From Metabacillus sp. FJAT-52054 (GTDB lineage: Bacteria > Bacillota > Bacilli > Bacillales > Bacillaceae): a stretch of 64,000 nt of DNA. Where the stretch lies: NCBI RefSeq assembly GCF_037201815.1, contig NZ_CP147407.1, positions 2,302,723-2,366,722 of the forward strand, read 5' to 3'. The notes under the pieces were generated by a model. The model was not told where the DNA came from. It saw nothing but the letters and a program-made list of their open reading frames with translations, and searched no databases. Below are positions 46,945 through 55,586 of this stretch, one piece after another; position 1 is the first letter of the stretch, and each line of letters opens with the position of its first letter. The position numbers and the translations under genes are program-made.

Positions 46945-48294
46945 TTACAGTTCGTTAAAAATGGGCTCCGCATTTTTAAGTTTTTCTACTTTTTCTTCCA
47001 TTCCAGTGCTTGCATTGATAAACATTCTAAACGTATCGTCATCAATGGTTCCGAGAAATTCATAGCATAAAACCTCTTCACCGAGCTCATTTGTAATAAC
47101 AGCAAGTCTGCTTTCCTGCACCATGACTTTTTGATTAATTTTTTCCCTCGCCTGATTTTCTTTTAATTCAGGTTTTGGGACTTGTCTTTTTCTATGCGCG
47201 GCTAGAAAATCCTTTGCAGAAAATCCGATGATCTGTCCGTCATCCAAAGCAACTTTGATCTTTAGTGTATCCGGGTAAAGCAGAATTCCATTCTCATTGG
47301 GAACGTAAGAGAATACACCGATCGAATCATATTGCGCACTCTCATTCAATACGAGATCCTCAGCTTCAAAGCCATGTTCTTTTAAAAAGGATACGGCATT
47401 ATTGGAGGCGTCATTTAAGCTGATGTTTTCTTCATTCACCTTTCTGCTTTGTATAAGCCAGATCGGATAACCGCCTTTTTTCGTAATATCCATGTACAAA
47501 TCTGCTTTATGCTTTTTATCGTACATCGATACACTGTAAAATTCGAATCCCGCGCCCTTTCCGCTTTGTGTAACCTTCAATTTATCGACTTCAGTAGACG
47601 CAAACTCTTTTGCCCTTTGTTTTGCCTGCTCAGGTGTGATGTCATTGCCCTTAAGCTGTTCAAAACCCTTTTCCATCGTTTTCATAGAAGTGAAGCCCGG
47701 ACCAAAGTCGGTTTCTGAGTAGGCACTTACGTTGTTTTCTACAGATTTGAATCCATCTACAATGGTATTGTCCTGCTGCTTCTTGCCAGAAGCCAATGCA
47801 AGCTCCACATCCATCCACCGCAGATTTTTATCAATAACCATATGCTGAACATTTCTCAGCTCATTTTGAATATCAGAAGATTTTTCATAAAGCTTTTGAA
47901 GCGATGCATACTCATCCTTTGATAATGGCTTATTTTCCAAATCTCTAATCGCTGCTCTGTAGCTGAAATCTCCTATGCTTGCAAGGAATTCTTCTGTCTT
48001 ATTAAACGGAAGAAGGGTAAGAGGAAGCTGTCCTACATCATTATGAGCCTCTGAAGTGATTCTCCATACTTCAGCAAGTGCCGGAGATAAAGATTCCCTT
48101 GAGTTCATGGCAAGCGTTGTTCCGATTTTGTCATGAAGCTCATCCATTTGATAGGACAAATCATGAAACGCACGCTGGTAATTGTTCTCTGCATGGATAA
48201 GGACCGCGTTTTTTTCCTGATGCTCTTTGTAGCCCCAATATCCGGTTCCAATAACGGCGATTGCAAGAAACGCAATAAGTATTCCGCGTATCAC
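46945..48294 (-). CDS. ypeB: YpeB, germination protein required for SleB
   Basis: A 449-residue spore protein with an N-terminal membrane anchor (ILIAFLAIAVIGTGYWGY, residues 4-21) and C-terminal PepSY-type repeats (QAKQRAKEFAS near 235, ASNNAVSFLKEHGF near 305, AREKINQKVMVQ near 385). In Bacillus it stabilises and localises the cortex-lytic enzyme SleB in the inner spore membrane. The start is GTG behind AAGGGGG, 15 bp after sleB, forming the two-gene sleB-ypeB operon. Confidence 0.95.
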   Translation of the reverse strand: MIRGILIAFLAIAVIGTGYWGYKEHQEKNAVLIHAENNYQRAFHDLSYQMDELHDKIGTTLAMNSRESLSPALAEVWRITSEAHNDVGQLPLTLLPFNKTEEFLASIGDFSYRAAIRDLENKPLSKDEYASLQKLYEKSSDIQNELRNVQHMVIDKNLRWMDVELALASGKKQQDNTIVDGFKSVENNVSAYSETDFGPGFTSMKTMEKGFEQLKGNDITPEQAKQRAKEFASTEVDKLKVTQSGKGAGFEFYSVSMYDKKHKADLYMDITKKGGYPIWLIQSRKVNEENISLNDASNNAVSFLKEHGFEAEDLVLNESAQYDSIGVFSYVPNENGILLYPDTLKIKVALDDGQIIGFSAKDFLAAHRKRQVPKPELKENQAREKINQKVMVQESRLAVITNELGEEVLCYEFLGTIDDDTFRMFINASTGMEEKVEKLKNAEPIFNEL

Positions 48295-48309
48295 AGGTAA
48301 ACCCCCTTC

Positions 48310-49239
48310 TTATTTACAGAAAATATGTTTTCCGATTTTTTTAATTTGCGGTCTGCCCCAAATCCATCCGCTTGTAGCTGTATCAGGATTAAAATAATAC
48401 AAAGCGCTTTCTGTGGGATCCCAGCCGTTTATCGCATCAAGAACCGCTTTCTTAGCCTGTTCATTCGGTTCAAGCCAAATCTGCCCATCTGCTACAGCCG
48501 TAAATGCACCTGGCTCGAAAATAACGCCAGCTGCTGTATCCGGGAATGTCGGGCTGTCAATGCGGTTCAAAATAACAGCCGCAACAGCTACCTGTCCTAC
48601 ATAGGATTCTCCCCTTGATTCCCCATAAACAGCATTCGCCATCAGCTGAAGGTCATTTTGAGAGTATCCTGCAGGCATATTAACTGCCGTATTGTTTGAT
48701 TTCTGTTTCTGTGCAGTTTGTTTTTGATTTCCTTTTGGAGCTTTCTGCTTTTGGCCGCCGCCCTTTTGATTTTGAGCCAGCTTTTGACCATTCCCCTGAT
48801 TTTTAGCTCTCATTTGGGTTCTGAGTTTTTTGGAAGGACCGGTTTGTTTTTCAAGGGGAATCCCGCCATAATGAGTAAAGTCTTTTCCTTTCGAAAGCTG
48901 TGTATGAACAAATTGGTCATTAAAATCAGACTGGTTAACCAGCTTTTGCTTTGTTGTCAGTCCAACAAGCCCGTCAACATTTTCAAGACCGTAATCATGC
49001 TGAAAATTCCTTACAGCCCAATAAGTGCTCCATCCATACACTCCATCAATTTTTCCGTGGTAATACCCTATATACTGAAGCCTCGCCTGCAATTCAATGA
49101 CATCATTGCCGACTGCTCCCCGCTGAATGACCTGCTGCGTAAATGCTTTTGATTTTGGTAGATCCGAATACACGTAAGACGACGTTAATATGAAGGTAAC
49201 TGATAAAAGTACCATCCATGCAAAACGTATTCTGTTCAT
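48310..49239 (-). CDS. sleB: SleB, spore cortex-lytic enzyme
   Basis: A 309-residue secreted lytic transglycosylase that degrades spore cortex during germination. Parts: signal peptide (about 1-30); peptidoglycan-binding domain with VIELQARLQYIGYYHGKIDGVYGWSTYWAVRNFQ (split here as residues about 48-80); a Lys/Gln/Asn-rich low-complexity linker (about 140-190); and a hydrolase_2 catalytic domain with NAVYGESRGESYVGQVAVAA (glutamate near 213). The low-complexity linker is longer than I remember for B. subtilis SleB. The ATG follows AGGAGGCAGC. In the family it is transcribed by sigma-G; I could not place that promoter confidently in 49240-49529. Confidence 0.95.
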   Translation of the reverse strand: MNRIRFAWMVLLSVTFILTSSYVYSDLPKSKAFTQQVIQRGAVGNDVIELQARLQYIGYYHGKIDGVYGWSTYWAVRNFQHDYGLENVDGLVGLTTKQKLVNQSDFNDQFVHTQLSKGKDFTHYGGIPLEKQTGPSKKLRTQMRAKNQGNGQKLAQNQKGGGQKQKAPKGNQKQTAQKQKSNNTAVNMPAGYSQNDLQLMANAVYGESRGESYVGQVAVAAVILNRIDSPTFPDTAAGVIFEPGAFTAVADGQIWLEPNEQAKKAVLDAINGWDPTESALYYFNPDTATSGWIWGRPQIKKIGKHIFCK

Positions 49240-49494
49240 GATGCTGCCTCCTAAGTTATGGATGATTTTTGTTATATGTATTTTTTGTAGTGAATGGCAT
49301 TTTATTCATGATCTTCGGGATGGGATATAATGGGATACTTTAAGTGATACAATTTGTTTTAAATAATGTTTGCTATTTCAATTTGGGTCATTCATATTTG
49401 GGGACTGTTTAGAATGGCCTGCTGAGGCAGCTAAAGCAGCTTTTAAAAACAGAATGTCTATGTGAGTGGAATCTAACCTTTTTCGTCATACAAC

Positions 49495-49521
49495 AAAAAA
49501 AGCCCGGAAAAGTACCGGACT
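49495..49521 (-). terminator. Terminator after prsW
   Basis: AGTCCGG and CCGGGCT (49515-49521, 49501-49507; one G-U pair) are followed by seven T residues on the minus strand. Confidence 0.9.
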
Positions 49522-49529
49522 CCTGAACA

Positions 49530-50183
49530 TTATATATGTCTGGCAAGTCTCGCCTGCTTAGCTTTATGCAAAGCAAACCACCAAAGAATCAGCATAAACG
49601 GCAGCATGATAACAGGCCAGAATTTGTAGGTGAACAGTATGTAATCATAAAATCCGTGTAAAATTACCGGCAATGTTAAGCTAAGCACCAGCCATTTCTT
49701 TTTTTTCTTACGATTTTGTGTGAATTTACTTTTCCCTAGGTAGTAGCCCATAATAACACCAAACAGCGCATGGCTTGAGACTGGAAAAAAAGCTCTTCCC
49801 ATTGCAAATTCAAGACCGTTGGCAAAAAGGAACAGAATGTTTTCCAATGTCGCAAACCCCAAAGAAACCGCGCTTCCGTAAACGATTCCATCATAATGTT
49901 CGTCAAAATGCACATGGGGGTATATGGCAACAAATAAAATGAACCATTTAAAGAATTCCTCTAAAAAGCCATACGCAAAAAAGATACGAATAAAATCGTT
50001 TGAAAATACTTTTTCTACATCTATTATGTATTGAATAAACATAAGCGGGAAAACAAGGACCATACCGAAAATAAATGCCCGAACTACCATATATACAGGC
50101 TCTTTATCAAATTGATCTTTTAAGTAAAAATAGCATAATATTGCCAGACCAGGGGCAATTCCTGCCGATACTGCCGCAATCAT
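49530..50183 (-). CDS. prsW: PrsW, membrane protease (site-1 protease of anti-sigma factor)
   Basis: A 217-residue protein with about seven membrane helices, in the PrsW/CPBP-like protease group. The catalytic motif EEFFKW (near residue 74) is followed by SHALFGVIMGYYLG (near 137) and HGFYDYIL near 178, matching the conserved glutamate and histidine motifs of PrsW. In B. subtilis PrsW makes the first cut in RsiW to activate SigW under envelope stress. The position beside sleB and ypdA matches B. subtilis ypdC. Confidence 0.92.
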   Translation of the reverse strand: MIAAVSAGIAPGLAILCYFYLKDQFDKEPVYMVVRAFIFGMVLVFPLMFIQYIIDVEKVFSNDFIRIFFAYGFLEEFFKWFILFVAIYPHVHFDEHYDGIVYGSAVSLGFATLENILFLFANGLEFAMGRAFFPVSSHALFGVIMGYYLGKSKFTQNRKKKKKWLVLSLTLPVILHGFYDYILFTYKFWPVIMLPFMLILWWFALHKAKQARLARHI

Positions 50184-50267
50184 ACAGAAAGCCTCTTTTC
50201 AATTTTTGTCAATTGCATCCAGTTATATCGTAACACGTACAGCTGCAATTGAACATGCTTTCCGAAC

Positions 50268-51239
50268 TTAGAAATTTTCAAAATCTCCCTGATCAGCGAA
50301 TCCTTTACTTGATAATAATACCCCTAGTTTGATTCGCGCTTTTTTACTGTCATAGTCCCCCCCGAGCAAAACACCCTTTTGCTGAAGATCCTCTGCACTG
50401 CCCGAGTAACTGTAGGTTGGATGGACTTTCCCTTCTTCGGCGCTTGTTGTAACAACAACCGTTATTCCTTCTTTTAATGCCTCTTCGATTGCCGGAACCA
50501 TAAACGGAGTGACTTGTCCTCTGCCTACTCCTTCAATTACAATCCCTTTCGCACCAGCCTGTACAGAAGCTTGTATAAATAGTCCATCCTGACCTGTATG
50601 GGATTTTATAATATCGACCCTAGGAAACTTCCGTACGAGATGATGCTGGTCTCTGCGAATCGGTTTTTGATAAATGAAAACCCGGTCATTATCGATAATT
50701 CCCATATACCCATACCCAAATGATTCAAAGCCCTGCAGGTTTGATGCATGCACCTTTTTAACATATTTAGCTGAATAAATTCTTTCGTTAAATACAACAA
50801 CCGCACCTGCATCCGCGAGAGAATCGCTGGCCGCTGCATAAATGGAATTCCGTAAATTTGAATATACGTCCGTTCCTACATCGTGCGGAGCCTTCTGCGA
50901 GCCTGTTATCACAACCGGTCTTTGATCTTTAATCGTCAAGTCGAGAAAATAAGCCGTTTCCTCCAGGCAGTCCGTTCCATGGGTAACCACGATGCCTGAT
51001 ACTTGAGGATCTTGAAATTCCTGTTCTATCACTTCTTTCAGCGAAACCATTTTATCCATCGTAATATGCATACTTGGCAGCTGCATAACATCAATAACCT
51101 TTACTTCAATGTCTTCAGGAAGTCTGCAAAGAGCAGCAAGCTCTTCACCTGACAGCTCTCCTGATGATAGAAGGCCTTCTGATATTTCCTTGCTGGCTAT
51201 TGTTCCTCCCGTTGTTAAAAGAAGCACTTTCTTCTTCAT
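50268..51239 (-). CDS. ansA: L-asparaginase
   Basis: A 323-residue enzyme hydrolysing asparagine to aspartate and ammonia. The two threonine motifs TTGGTIAS (residues 9-16) and VTHGTDCLEETAYFLDL (near 85) carry the catalytic residues, with GVGRGQVT near 240. No signal peptide is present, so it is cytosolic, type I-like. It overlaps ypdA by 4 bp (ATGA). In B. subtilis ansA is elsewhere (ansAB), so the gene at this locus is an addition relative to that species. The adjacent GudB also acts in amino-acid nitrogen use. Confidence 0.93.
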   Translation of the reverse strand: MKKKVLLLTTGGTIASKEISEGLLSSGELSGEELAALCRLPEDIEVKVIDVMQLPSMHITMDKMVSLKEVIEQEFQDPQVSGIVVTHGTDCLEETAYFLDLTIKDQRPVVITGSQKAPHDVGTDVYSNLRNSIYAAASDSLADAGAVVVFNERIYSAKYVKKVHASNLQGFESFGYGYMGIIDNDRVFIYQKPIRRDQHHLVRKFPRVDIIKSHTGQDGLFIQASVQAGAKGIVIEGVGRGQVTPFMVPAIEEALKEGITVVVTTSAEEGKVHPTYSYSGSAEDLQQKGVLLGGDYDSKKARIKLGVLLSSKGFADQGDFENF

Positions 51240-52207
51240 TCATTTTCCCCCTTTTTTATATTCTCAGCAATAAGGCCCCCGTGGAATCGTCCATTTTCAA
51301 TGAATATTTCATTCGCATTGTTGCCTGCAGCCAGTACTCCCGCAATATAGAGACCCTCTATATTCGTCTCCATCGTCTCCGGGTTATAAATTGGCCTTCC
51401 TGATTCCTCATCCACATTTATGCCCATTCTTTTTAAAAATTGATGATCAGGATGATAGCCTGTCATCGCGAAAACAAAATCGTTCTCAATTCTTTTCTTT
51501 TCATTTCCAACGGTGTATTCGATTTCATGTTCAGTTATTTCAGTTGCACATGCTCCGAATTCCATCGTAATTGCGCCATTCCGGACAAGAGCTTCAAACT
51601 CAGGCAAAATCCAAGGTTTTACACTTTTAGAATAAACGCTGCCTCTATATAAAACCGTTACTCTTGCCCCTGCTTTTACAAGTTCTAAGGCCGCATCAAC
51701 ACTGGAATTTTTCCCGCCAATCACAGTTACGTCCTGATCAAAATAAGGATGACCTTCAGTAAAATAGTGAAAAACCTTCGGCAAATTTTCGCCTGGAATG
51801 TTCATATAGTTGGGATGATCATAATAACCTGTCGCAATAACGACATAATTTGCACCATATCTTCCTTTGGAAGTCTCCACTGCGAAGAATCCATTCTCCA
51901 TCTTCTCTACATGCTCTACTTTTTCAAAAGGCTGAACACGGATGCCCTTTCTTTTCACTACGGATCGGTAATAAGCAAGTGCCTGATTTCGAACCGGCTT
52001 GCGGTTTTCCGTAATAAATGCGACATCTCCGATTTCAAGCTTTTCACTTGAGCTGAAAAATGTCTGATGGGTTGGATAATGATAAATGGCATTCACAATG
52101 TTCCCTTTTTCAATCACAACCGGGTCAATCCCAATATTTTTTAATGCTATAGCGGCAGCTAATCCGCATGGACCTCCGCCGACAATTAAAGCTTTTTCAT
52201 TTCGCAT
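51236..52207 (-). CDS. ypdA: YpdA, FAD-dependent bacilliredoxin (bacillithiol disulfide) reductase
   Basis: A 323-residue flavoprotein reductase with the FAD motif VGGGPCGLAAAIALKN (near residue 9) and the NADPH motif VIGGKNSSVDAALELVKAGA (near 165). The conserved cysteine in GPCG is present. In Firmicutes YpdA (Bdr) reduces bacillithiol disulfide in the bacilliredoxin pathway. I use the ATG at 52207, 10 bp after GGAG; the ATG two codons upstream is only 4 bp from it. It starts the ypdA-ansA pair and matches the B. subtilis position. Confidence 0.92.
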   Translation of the reverse strand: MRNEKALIVGGGPCGLAAAIALKNIGIDPVVIEKGNIVNAIYHYPTHQTFFSSSEKLEIGDVAFITENRKPVRNQALAYYRSVVKRKGIRVQPFEKVEHVEKMENGFFAVETSKGRYGANYVVIATGYYDHPNYMNIPGENLPKVFHYFTEGHPYFDQDVTVIGGKNSSVDAALELVKAGARVTVLYRGSVYSKSVKPWILPEFEALVRNGAITMEFGACATEITEHEIEYTVGNEKKRIENDFVFAMTGYHPDHQFLKRMGINVDEESGRPIYNPETMETNIEGLYIAGVLAAGNNANEIFIENGRFHGGLIAENIKKGENE

Positions 52208-52290
52208 AACCATCTCACTCCCGTATAGATAGGACCTGTTTCAGAGAAGTGTTCCCATTAATCTCTGTTCATTGAACTTTTCTTCAATTA

Positions 52291-52322
52291 AAAATCTCCT
52301 ATCTAATGATAGGAGATTTTTT
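52291..52322. terminator. Terminator after gudB
   Basis: AAAATCTCCTATC and GATAGGAGATTTT pair perfectly with a four-base loop. T-rich sequence follows in the gudB direction (minus strand, TTTTTAATT), and the stem is nearly symmetrical. Confidence 0.9.
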
Positions 52323-52338
52323 CAAGGCTTGCAACGGA

Positions 52339-53610
52339 TTAGATCCAGCCTCTGAATCTGCTCGCTTCAGCTGTTTTTCGGACACCGACCATGTAGGCTG
52401 CGAGCCTCATGTCCACTCTTCTGTTTTGGGCTGTTTCATATATGTTATTGAATGATTTCACCATTACTTTTTCAAGCTTTTCTTCGACTTCTTCCTCTGT
52501 CCAATAATAGCCTTGGTTATTCTGAACCCACTCAAAATAGGACACGGTAACTCCTCCTGCACTTGCCAGCACGTCCGGAACAAGAAGAATACCTCTGTCG
52601 TTCAGGATTTGAGTGGCTTCAAGGGTTGTAGGACCGTTTGCAGCCTCAACCACAATGGAAGCGCGGATATTATGGGCGTTCTCTTCTGTAATCTGGTTTT
52701 CGATTGCAGCCGGAACCAGAATGTCGCAATCCAGCTCAAGCAATTCTTTATTTGTAATCGTATCATTGAAAAGCTTCGTAACGGTTCCAAAGCTGTCCCG
52801 CCGATCCAATAAATAATCAATATCAAGCCCCTCTGGATCATACAAGCCGCCATACGCGTCTGATATTCCAACTACCTTCGCGCCTGCATCATGCATAAAC
52901 TTGGAAAGGAAGCTCCCTGCATTACCAAAGCCTTGAACTACAACACGGGCACCCTCAAGGGAAATCCCTTTACGTTTAGCTGCTTCAAATATACAAATGG
53001 TTACACCCTTTGCTGTTGCTGATTCACGTCCATGTGAACCGCCAAGCACAAGTGGTTTTCCAGTAATGAACCCCGGAGAATTAAATTCATCAATTCGGCT
53101 GTACTCATCCATCATCCAAGCCATAATTTGAGAATTTGTAAATACATCCGGTGCTGGAATATCTTTAGTCGGTCCAACAATCTGACTGATGGCCCTTACA
53201 TACCCCCGGCTTAAACGCTCAAGCTCTCTAAAGGACATGTCTCTTGGGTCGCAGACAATTCCGCCTTTACCGCCTCCATAAGGGAGATCAACAATTCCGC
53301 ACTTCAAGCTCATCCAGATTGAAAGCGCTTTAACTTCGGTTTCTGTTACATTTGGATGAAAACGAATTCCGCCTTTAGTAGGACCGACTGCATCATTATG
53401 CTGAGCCCGGTATCCCGTAAAAATCTTTACGGATCCGTCATCCATCCGTACAGGAATTTTCACAGTCATCATACGAATAGGCTCTTTAAGCAGTTCATAA
53501 ACTTCTTCAGGATAACCCAGTTTTTCCAGGGCTTTATGTATCACCGTTTGTGTCGCTTTTAACACATCATGCTTTTCATGGTTACTCTCGGTGTTTTTCT
53601 CGGCTACCAT
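52339..53610 (-). CDS. gudB: NAD-specific glutamate dehydrogenase
   Basis: A 423-residue hexameric enzyme that deaminates glutamate to 2-oxoglutarate. The substrate site is LPYGGGKGGIVCDP (near residue 108), with GPTKDIPAPDV near 150 and the NAD motif VQGFGNAGS near 228. The region that is duplicated in the cryptic laboratory B. subtilis GudB reads TETEVKALSIWMS here with no three-residue duplication, so the enzyme should be active. The ATG at 53610 follows AGGAGGTTTACTT. A sigma-A promoter and a cre-like palindrome lie upstream. GudB and RocG cannot be told apart by sequence alone; synteny favours GudB. Confidence 0.93.
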   Translation of the reverse strand: MVAEKNTESNHEKHDVLKATQTVIHKALEKLGYPEEVYELLKEPIRMMTVKIPVRMDDGSVKIFTGYRAQHNDAVGPTKGGIRFHPNVTETEVKALSIWMSLKCGIVDLPYGGGKGGIVCDPRDMSFRELERLSRGYVRAISQIVGPTKDIPAPDVFTNSQIMAWMMDEYSRIDEFNSPGFITGKPLVLGGSHGRESATAKGVTICIFEAAKRKGISLEGARVVVQGFGNAGSFLSKFMHDAGAKVVGISDAYGGLYDPEGLDIDYLLDRRDSFGTVTKLFNDTITNKELLELDCDILVPAAIENQITEENAHNIRASIVVEAANGPTTLEATQILNDRGILLVPDVLASAGGVTVSYFEWVQNNQGYYWTEEEVEEKLEKVMVKSFNNIYETAQNRRVDMRLAAYMVGVRKTAEASRFRGWI

Positions 53611-53661
53611 AAGTAAACCTCCTAATGTCAATCAATTGATATAGACGGCCTTTCAGACAAT

Positions 53662-53689
53662 AGTATACACCTTCACTGTAGTTATGCAA
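53662..53689 (-). promoter_or_regulatory. Sigma-A promoter of gudB
   Basis: TTGCAT (53684-53689) and TATACT (53662-53667) on the minus strand with a 16-bp spacer, about 60 bp before the start codon. Confidence 0.7.
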
Positions 53690-53728
53690 AGACATAATGG
53701 CTGTTTTGGGGGAAATTTTGGCATGAAT

Positions 53729-53744
53729 TTGCGAGCGGTTGCAA
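53729..53744 (-). promoter_or_regulatory. cre-like palindrome upstream of the gudB promoter
   Basis: TTGCAACCGCTCGCAA on the minus strand fits the cre consensus WTGNAANCGNWWNCAW with one mismatch and is nearly palindromic. It lies 40 bp upstream of the -35 box. Confidence 0.45.
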
Positions 53745-53810
53745 GAGCATATATGACGGTTATTTTATTGAATTTTCAGACCTTTTGATAATACCTTTAA
53801 ATTGAAATGA

Positions 53811-53846
53811 AAAACCGGCCGCTCCCTCGAATTAGAGAGCGGCCGG
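53811..53846 (-). terminator. Terminator after mecB
   Basis: CCGGCCGCTC and GAGCGGCCGG (53837-53846, 53815-53824) form a perfect GC-rich stem, followed by TTTTTC on the minus strand, just after the mecB stop. Confidence 0.9.
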
Positions 53847-53853
53847 CCTTAAG

Positions 53854-54441
53854 TCAATGAAAATACTTAGTAAGCTGATTGATTGCTTCTTCTTTCATAA
53901 TTTGCTTTCCATATTCATGCAGCCTGTGCAAAGTCAGTGTAGTGGAACTCCCAAACTCCGCTAATACGGCAATCACCGTTTCTATTTGAGCAGGAGCATA
54001 ATCATCAAGATGAAGAAAATATCTCTGATTATAAAAATATACGGCTCCTTGGGTAAGACCTATTTGTTTCAATGCCTTTGACAATTGAATCAGGTCTTCG
54101 AAAGCATGGAATTCATAAACGATATCGATGCTTTCATCGAGCTTAACCTGCATTTCAATATAATCATCCGCATAATCTTCTTCTTCTTCCTCTATATCTT
54201 CATTGCTTTTTGTAACGATAACAACCATCCCTTGAGCCTGGAGAGAAAAAACTTCCACAGCAAGAGATCCGTGAGCCTCAAAGCCAAGTTCAAGGCTTGC
54301 TTCATTCATCATATCCTTGAAGAGCTGATGCACCTTGAATGAATCCTTCCAAAGGTCTTCCTTAGTCAGACCGCGATCCATAAGATCGTCAATCGTAAGA
54401 AATATCTTGATTTTGTTATAATTAAGGCGCTCCAAACGCAT
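53854..54441 (-). CDS. mecB: MecB (YpbH), ClpC adaptor protein, MecA paralogue
   Basis: A 195-residue adaptor with the MecA N-terminal domain (MRLERLNYNKIKIFLTIDDL), an acidic linker (DIEEEEEDYADDY, residues 81-93) and the C-terminal ClpC-binding domain (HAFEDLIQLSKALKQIG). It passes substrates to the ClpCP protease; in B. subtilis YpbH affects competence and sporulation. It is shorter than MecA, as expected for the paralogue. The gene is monocistronic with its own terminator. Confidence 0.92.
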   Translation of the reverse strand: MRLERLNYNKIKIFLTIDDLMDRGLTKEDLWKDSFKVHQLFKDMMNEASLELGFEAHGSLAVEVFSLQAQGMVVIVTKSNEDIEEEEEDYADDYIEMQVKLDESIDIVYEFHAFEDLIQLSKALKQIGLTQGAVYFYNQRYFLHLDDYAPAQIETVIAVLAEFGSSTTLTLHRLHEYGKQIMKEEAINQLTKYFH

Positions 54442-54563
54442 CTCTTTCCCTCCTGCCGTAAAACCCTTACCATGTAATTATTCTATGTTTTACAAGTAAG
54501 ATGGTTCGTTAATTTGTTAACAGTTTACAACGGCAGCGAAAAATAGACAAGTTTATTCCATTC

Positions 54564-55481
54564 CTACATCGCAAGCTTTTCCTTCAACCATATTTCCCAC
54601 TCATGATTGGTTGATCCGAGCAGACAATCCTTATAGGAGCTCTTCTTTTCTTCATCCATAAACTGAAACGCTCCCCCGCCAAGTCCCACCTGCAAATCTG
54701 GAAACCTACCTTTCAGAACATCAACGGTTTTAAGCGTCCGTTCAACATTTTCTTCAAGTGTGCAGGCGAGAAACAAAAATTTGGGATGCACTTCCTCCAG
54801 CACAATTGGAAGATCGTCCTCTGCTATACTTGAACCTAGATAGATTACTTCAAATCCTCTTCTGCGCAGGAAAAGGGTGAAAATGAGCAGCCCCATCTCA
54901 TGCCATTCTCCCGGTCCGCACACAGCGATAACCTTCGGAAGGAGACCATTCACTGGCAGAGTATGCAGGATCATTCCAATCCTTGACCGCAAAAAGGAGG
55001 TCGCAAAATGTTCATGTGCCGTTGTAATCTTCCCCTGCTCCCACAAATCCCCGACCTTGGCGAGCACAGACCCAAGTATATCAATCATCACTTTATCAAT
55101 CGAATAAAGACTAAAAGCTCGGTTCATCAGTTCATGTGCCAGATTTTCATCAAAAGAAAGCAGTGCTTTAAGCAAATCGTCCATAAGCTCAACAGAGCGG
55201 TCTGCAGTCTGTTCAGGTTCAATCATTCCGTCATTAACCGGAAGGCCCGTATTTTCGAGTAAGTTAACAGCCTGACTGATGGAAAATCCTTTATTCACTT
55301 TGCTGATCAGCCATTTTAGAATTCGAATGTGGTCTTCTGTATACAATCTGTGTCCGGATTCGTTCCGTACTGGAGCGATCATCTGGTATCGTCTCTCCCA
55401 TGCCCGGAGTGTTCCCGGCTGAATGCCCAGCATTTTTGAAACAGCTTTAATATTATATTTACCTTCTTCTGGATTCGGCAT
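54564..55481 (-). CDS. CarH/LitR-type MerR regulator with adenosylcobalamin-binding photoreceptor domain
   Basis: A 305-residue regulator: MerR helix-turn-helix (residues 8-80, with GTLRAWERRYQMI and GHRLYTEDHIRIL), a helical bundle (about 95-175) and a B12-binding Rossmann domain (183-290). The CarH light-sensing motif W-x9-EH is exact: W147, then E157 and H158. The lower cobalt ligand motif ExHxxG is E192-W-H194-E-M-G197. The 36-residue spacing between H158 and H194 is close to the 35 of Thermus CarH as I remember it. Such proteins bind DNA as tetramers in the dark and fall apart in light, derepressing carotenoid or DNA-repair genes; B. megaterium LitR is the Bacillus example. The ATG follows GGAGGATAAACA. 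No orthologue sits here in B. subtilis. No carotenoid genes are in the window. Confidence 0.92.
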   Translation of the reverse strand: MPNPEEGKYNIKAVSKMLGIQPGTLRAWERRYQMIAPVRNESGHRLYTEDHIRILKWLISKVNKGFSISQAVNLLENTGLPVNDGMIEPEQTADRSVELMDDLLKALLSFDENLAHELMNRAFSLYSIDKVMIDILGSVLAKVGDLWEQGKITTAHEHFATSFLRSRIGMILHTLPVNGLLPKVIAVCGPGEWHEMGLLIFTLFLRRRGFEVIYLGSSIAEDDLPIVLEEVHPKFLFLACTLEENVERTLKTVDVLKGRFPDLQVGLGGGAFQFMDEEKKSSYKDCLLGSTNHEWEIWLKEKLAM

Positions 55482-55536
55482 TGTTTATCCTCCATCACCG
55501 CACAATAAAACATATATGCAAAAACTTCTTTTTTAA

Positions 55537-55586
55537 ATTATATCGAAATGAACACTTTGTGTAAACTTTGTATAAGTATTGTTAAT
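55537..55586 (-). promoter_or_regulatory. Promoter of the CarH-like gene with three 11-bp operator repeats
   Basis: A near-consensus sigma-A promoter, TTTACA (55560-55565) and TATAAT (55537-55542), has a 17-bp spacer. Three abutting direct repeats lie on the same strand: ATTAACAATAC (55576-55586), TTATACAAAGT (55565-55575) and TTACACAAAGT (55554-55564). All fit nTnnACAnnnn, the repeat read by Thermus CarH, and the last covers the -35 box. The first overlaps the ypbG stop codon. Confidence 0.8.

Noticed and set aside
49240..49400. Sigma-G promoter for sleB
   Set aside because: GAATA and CATATAA-like boxes occur, but their spacing (about 24 bp) does not fit; I could not assign one honestly.
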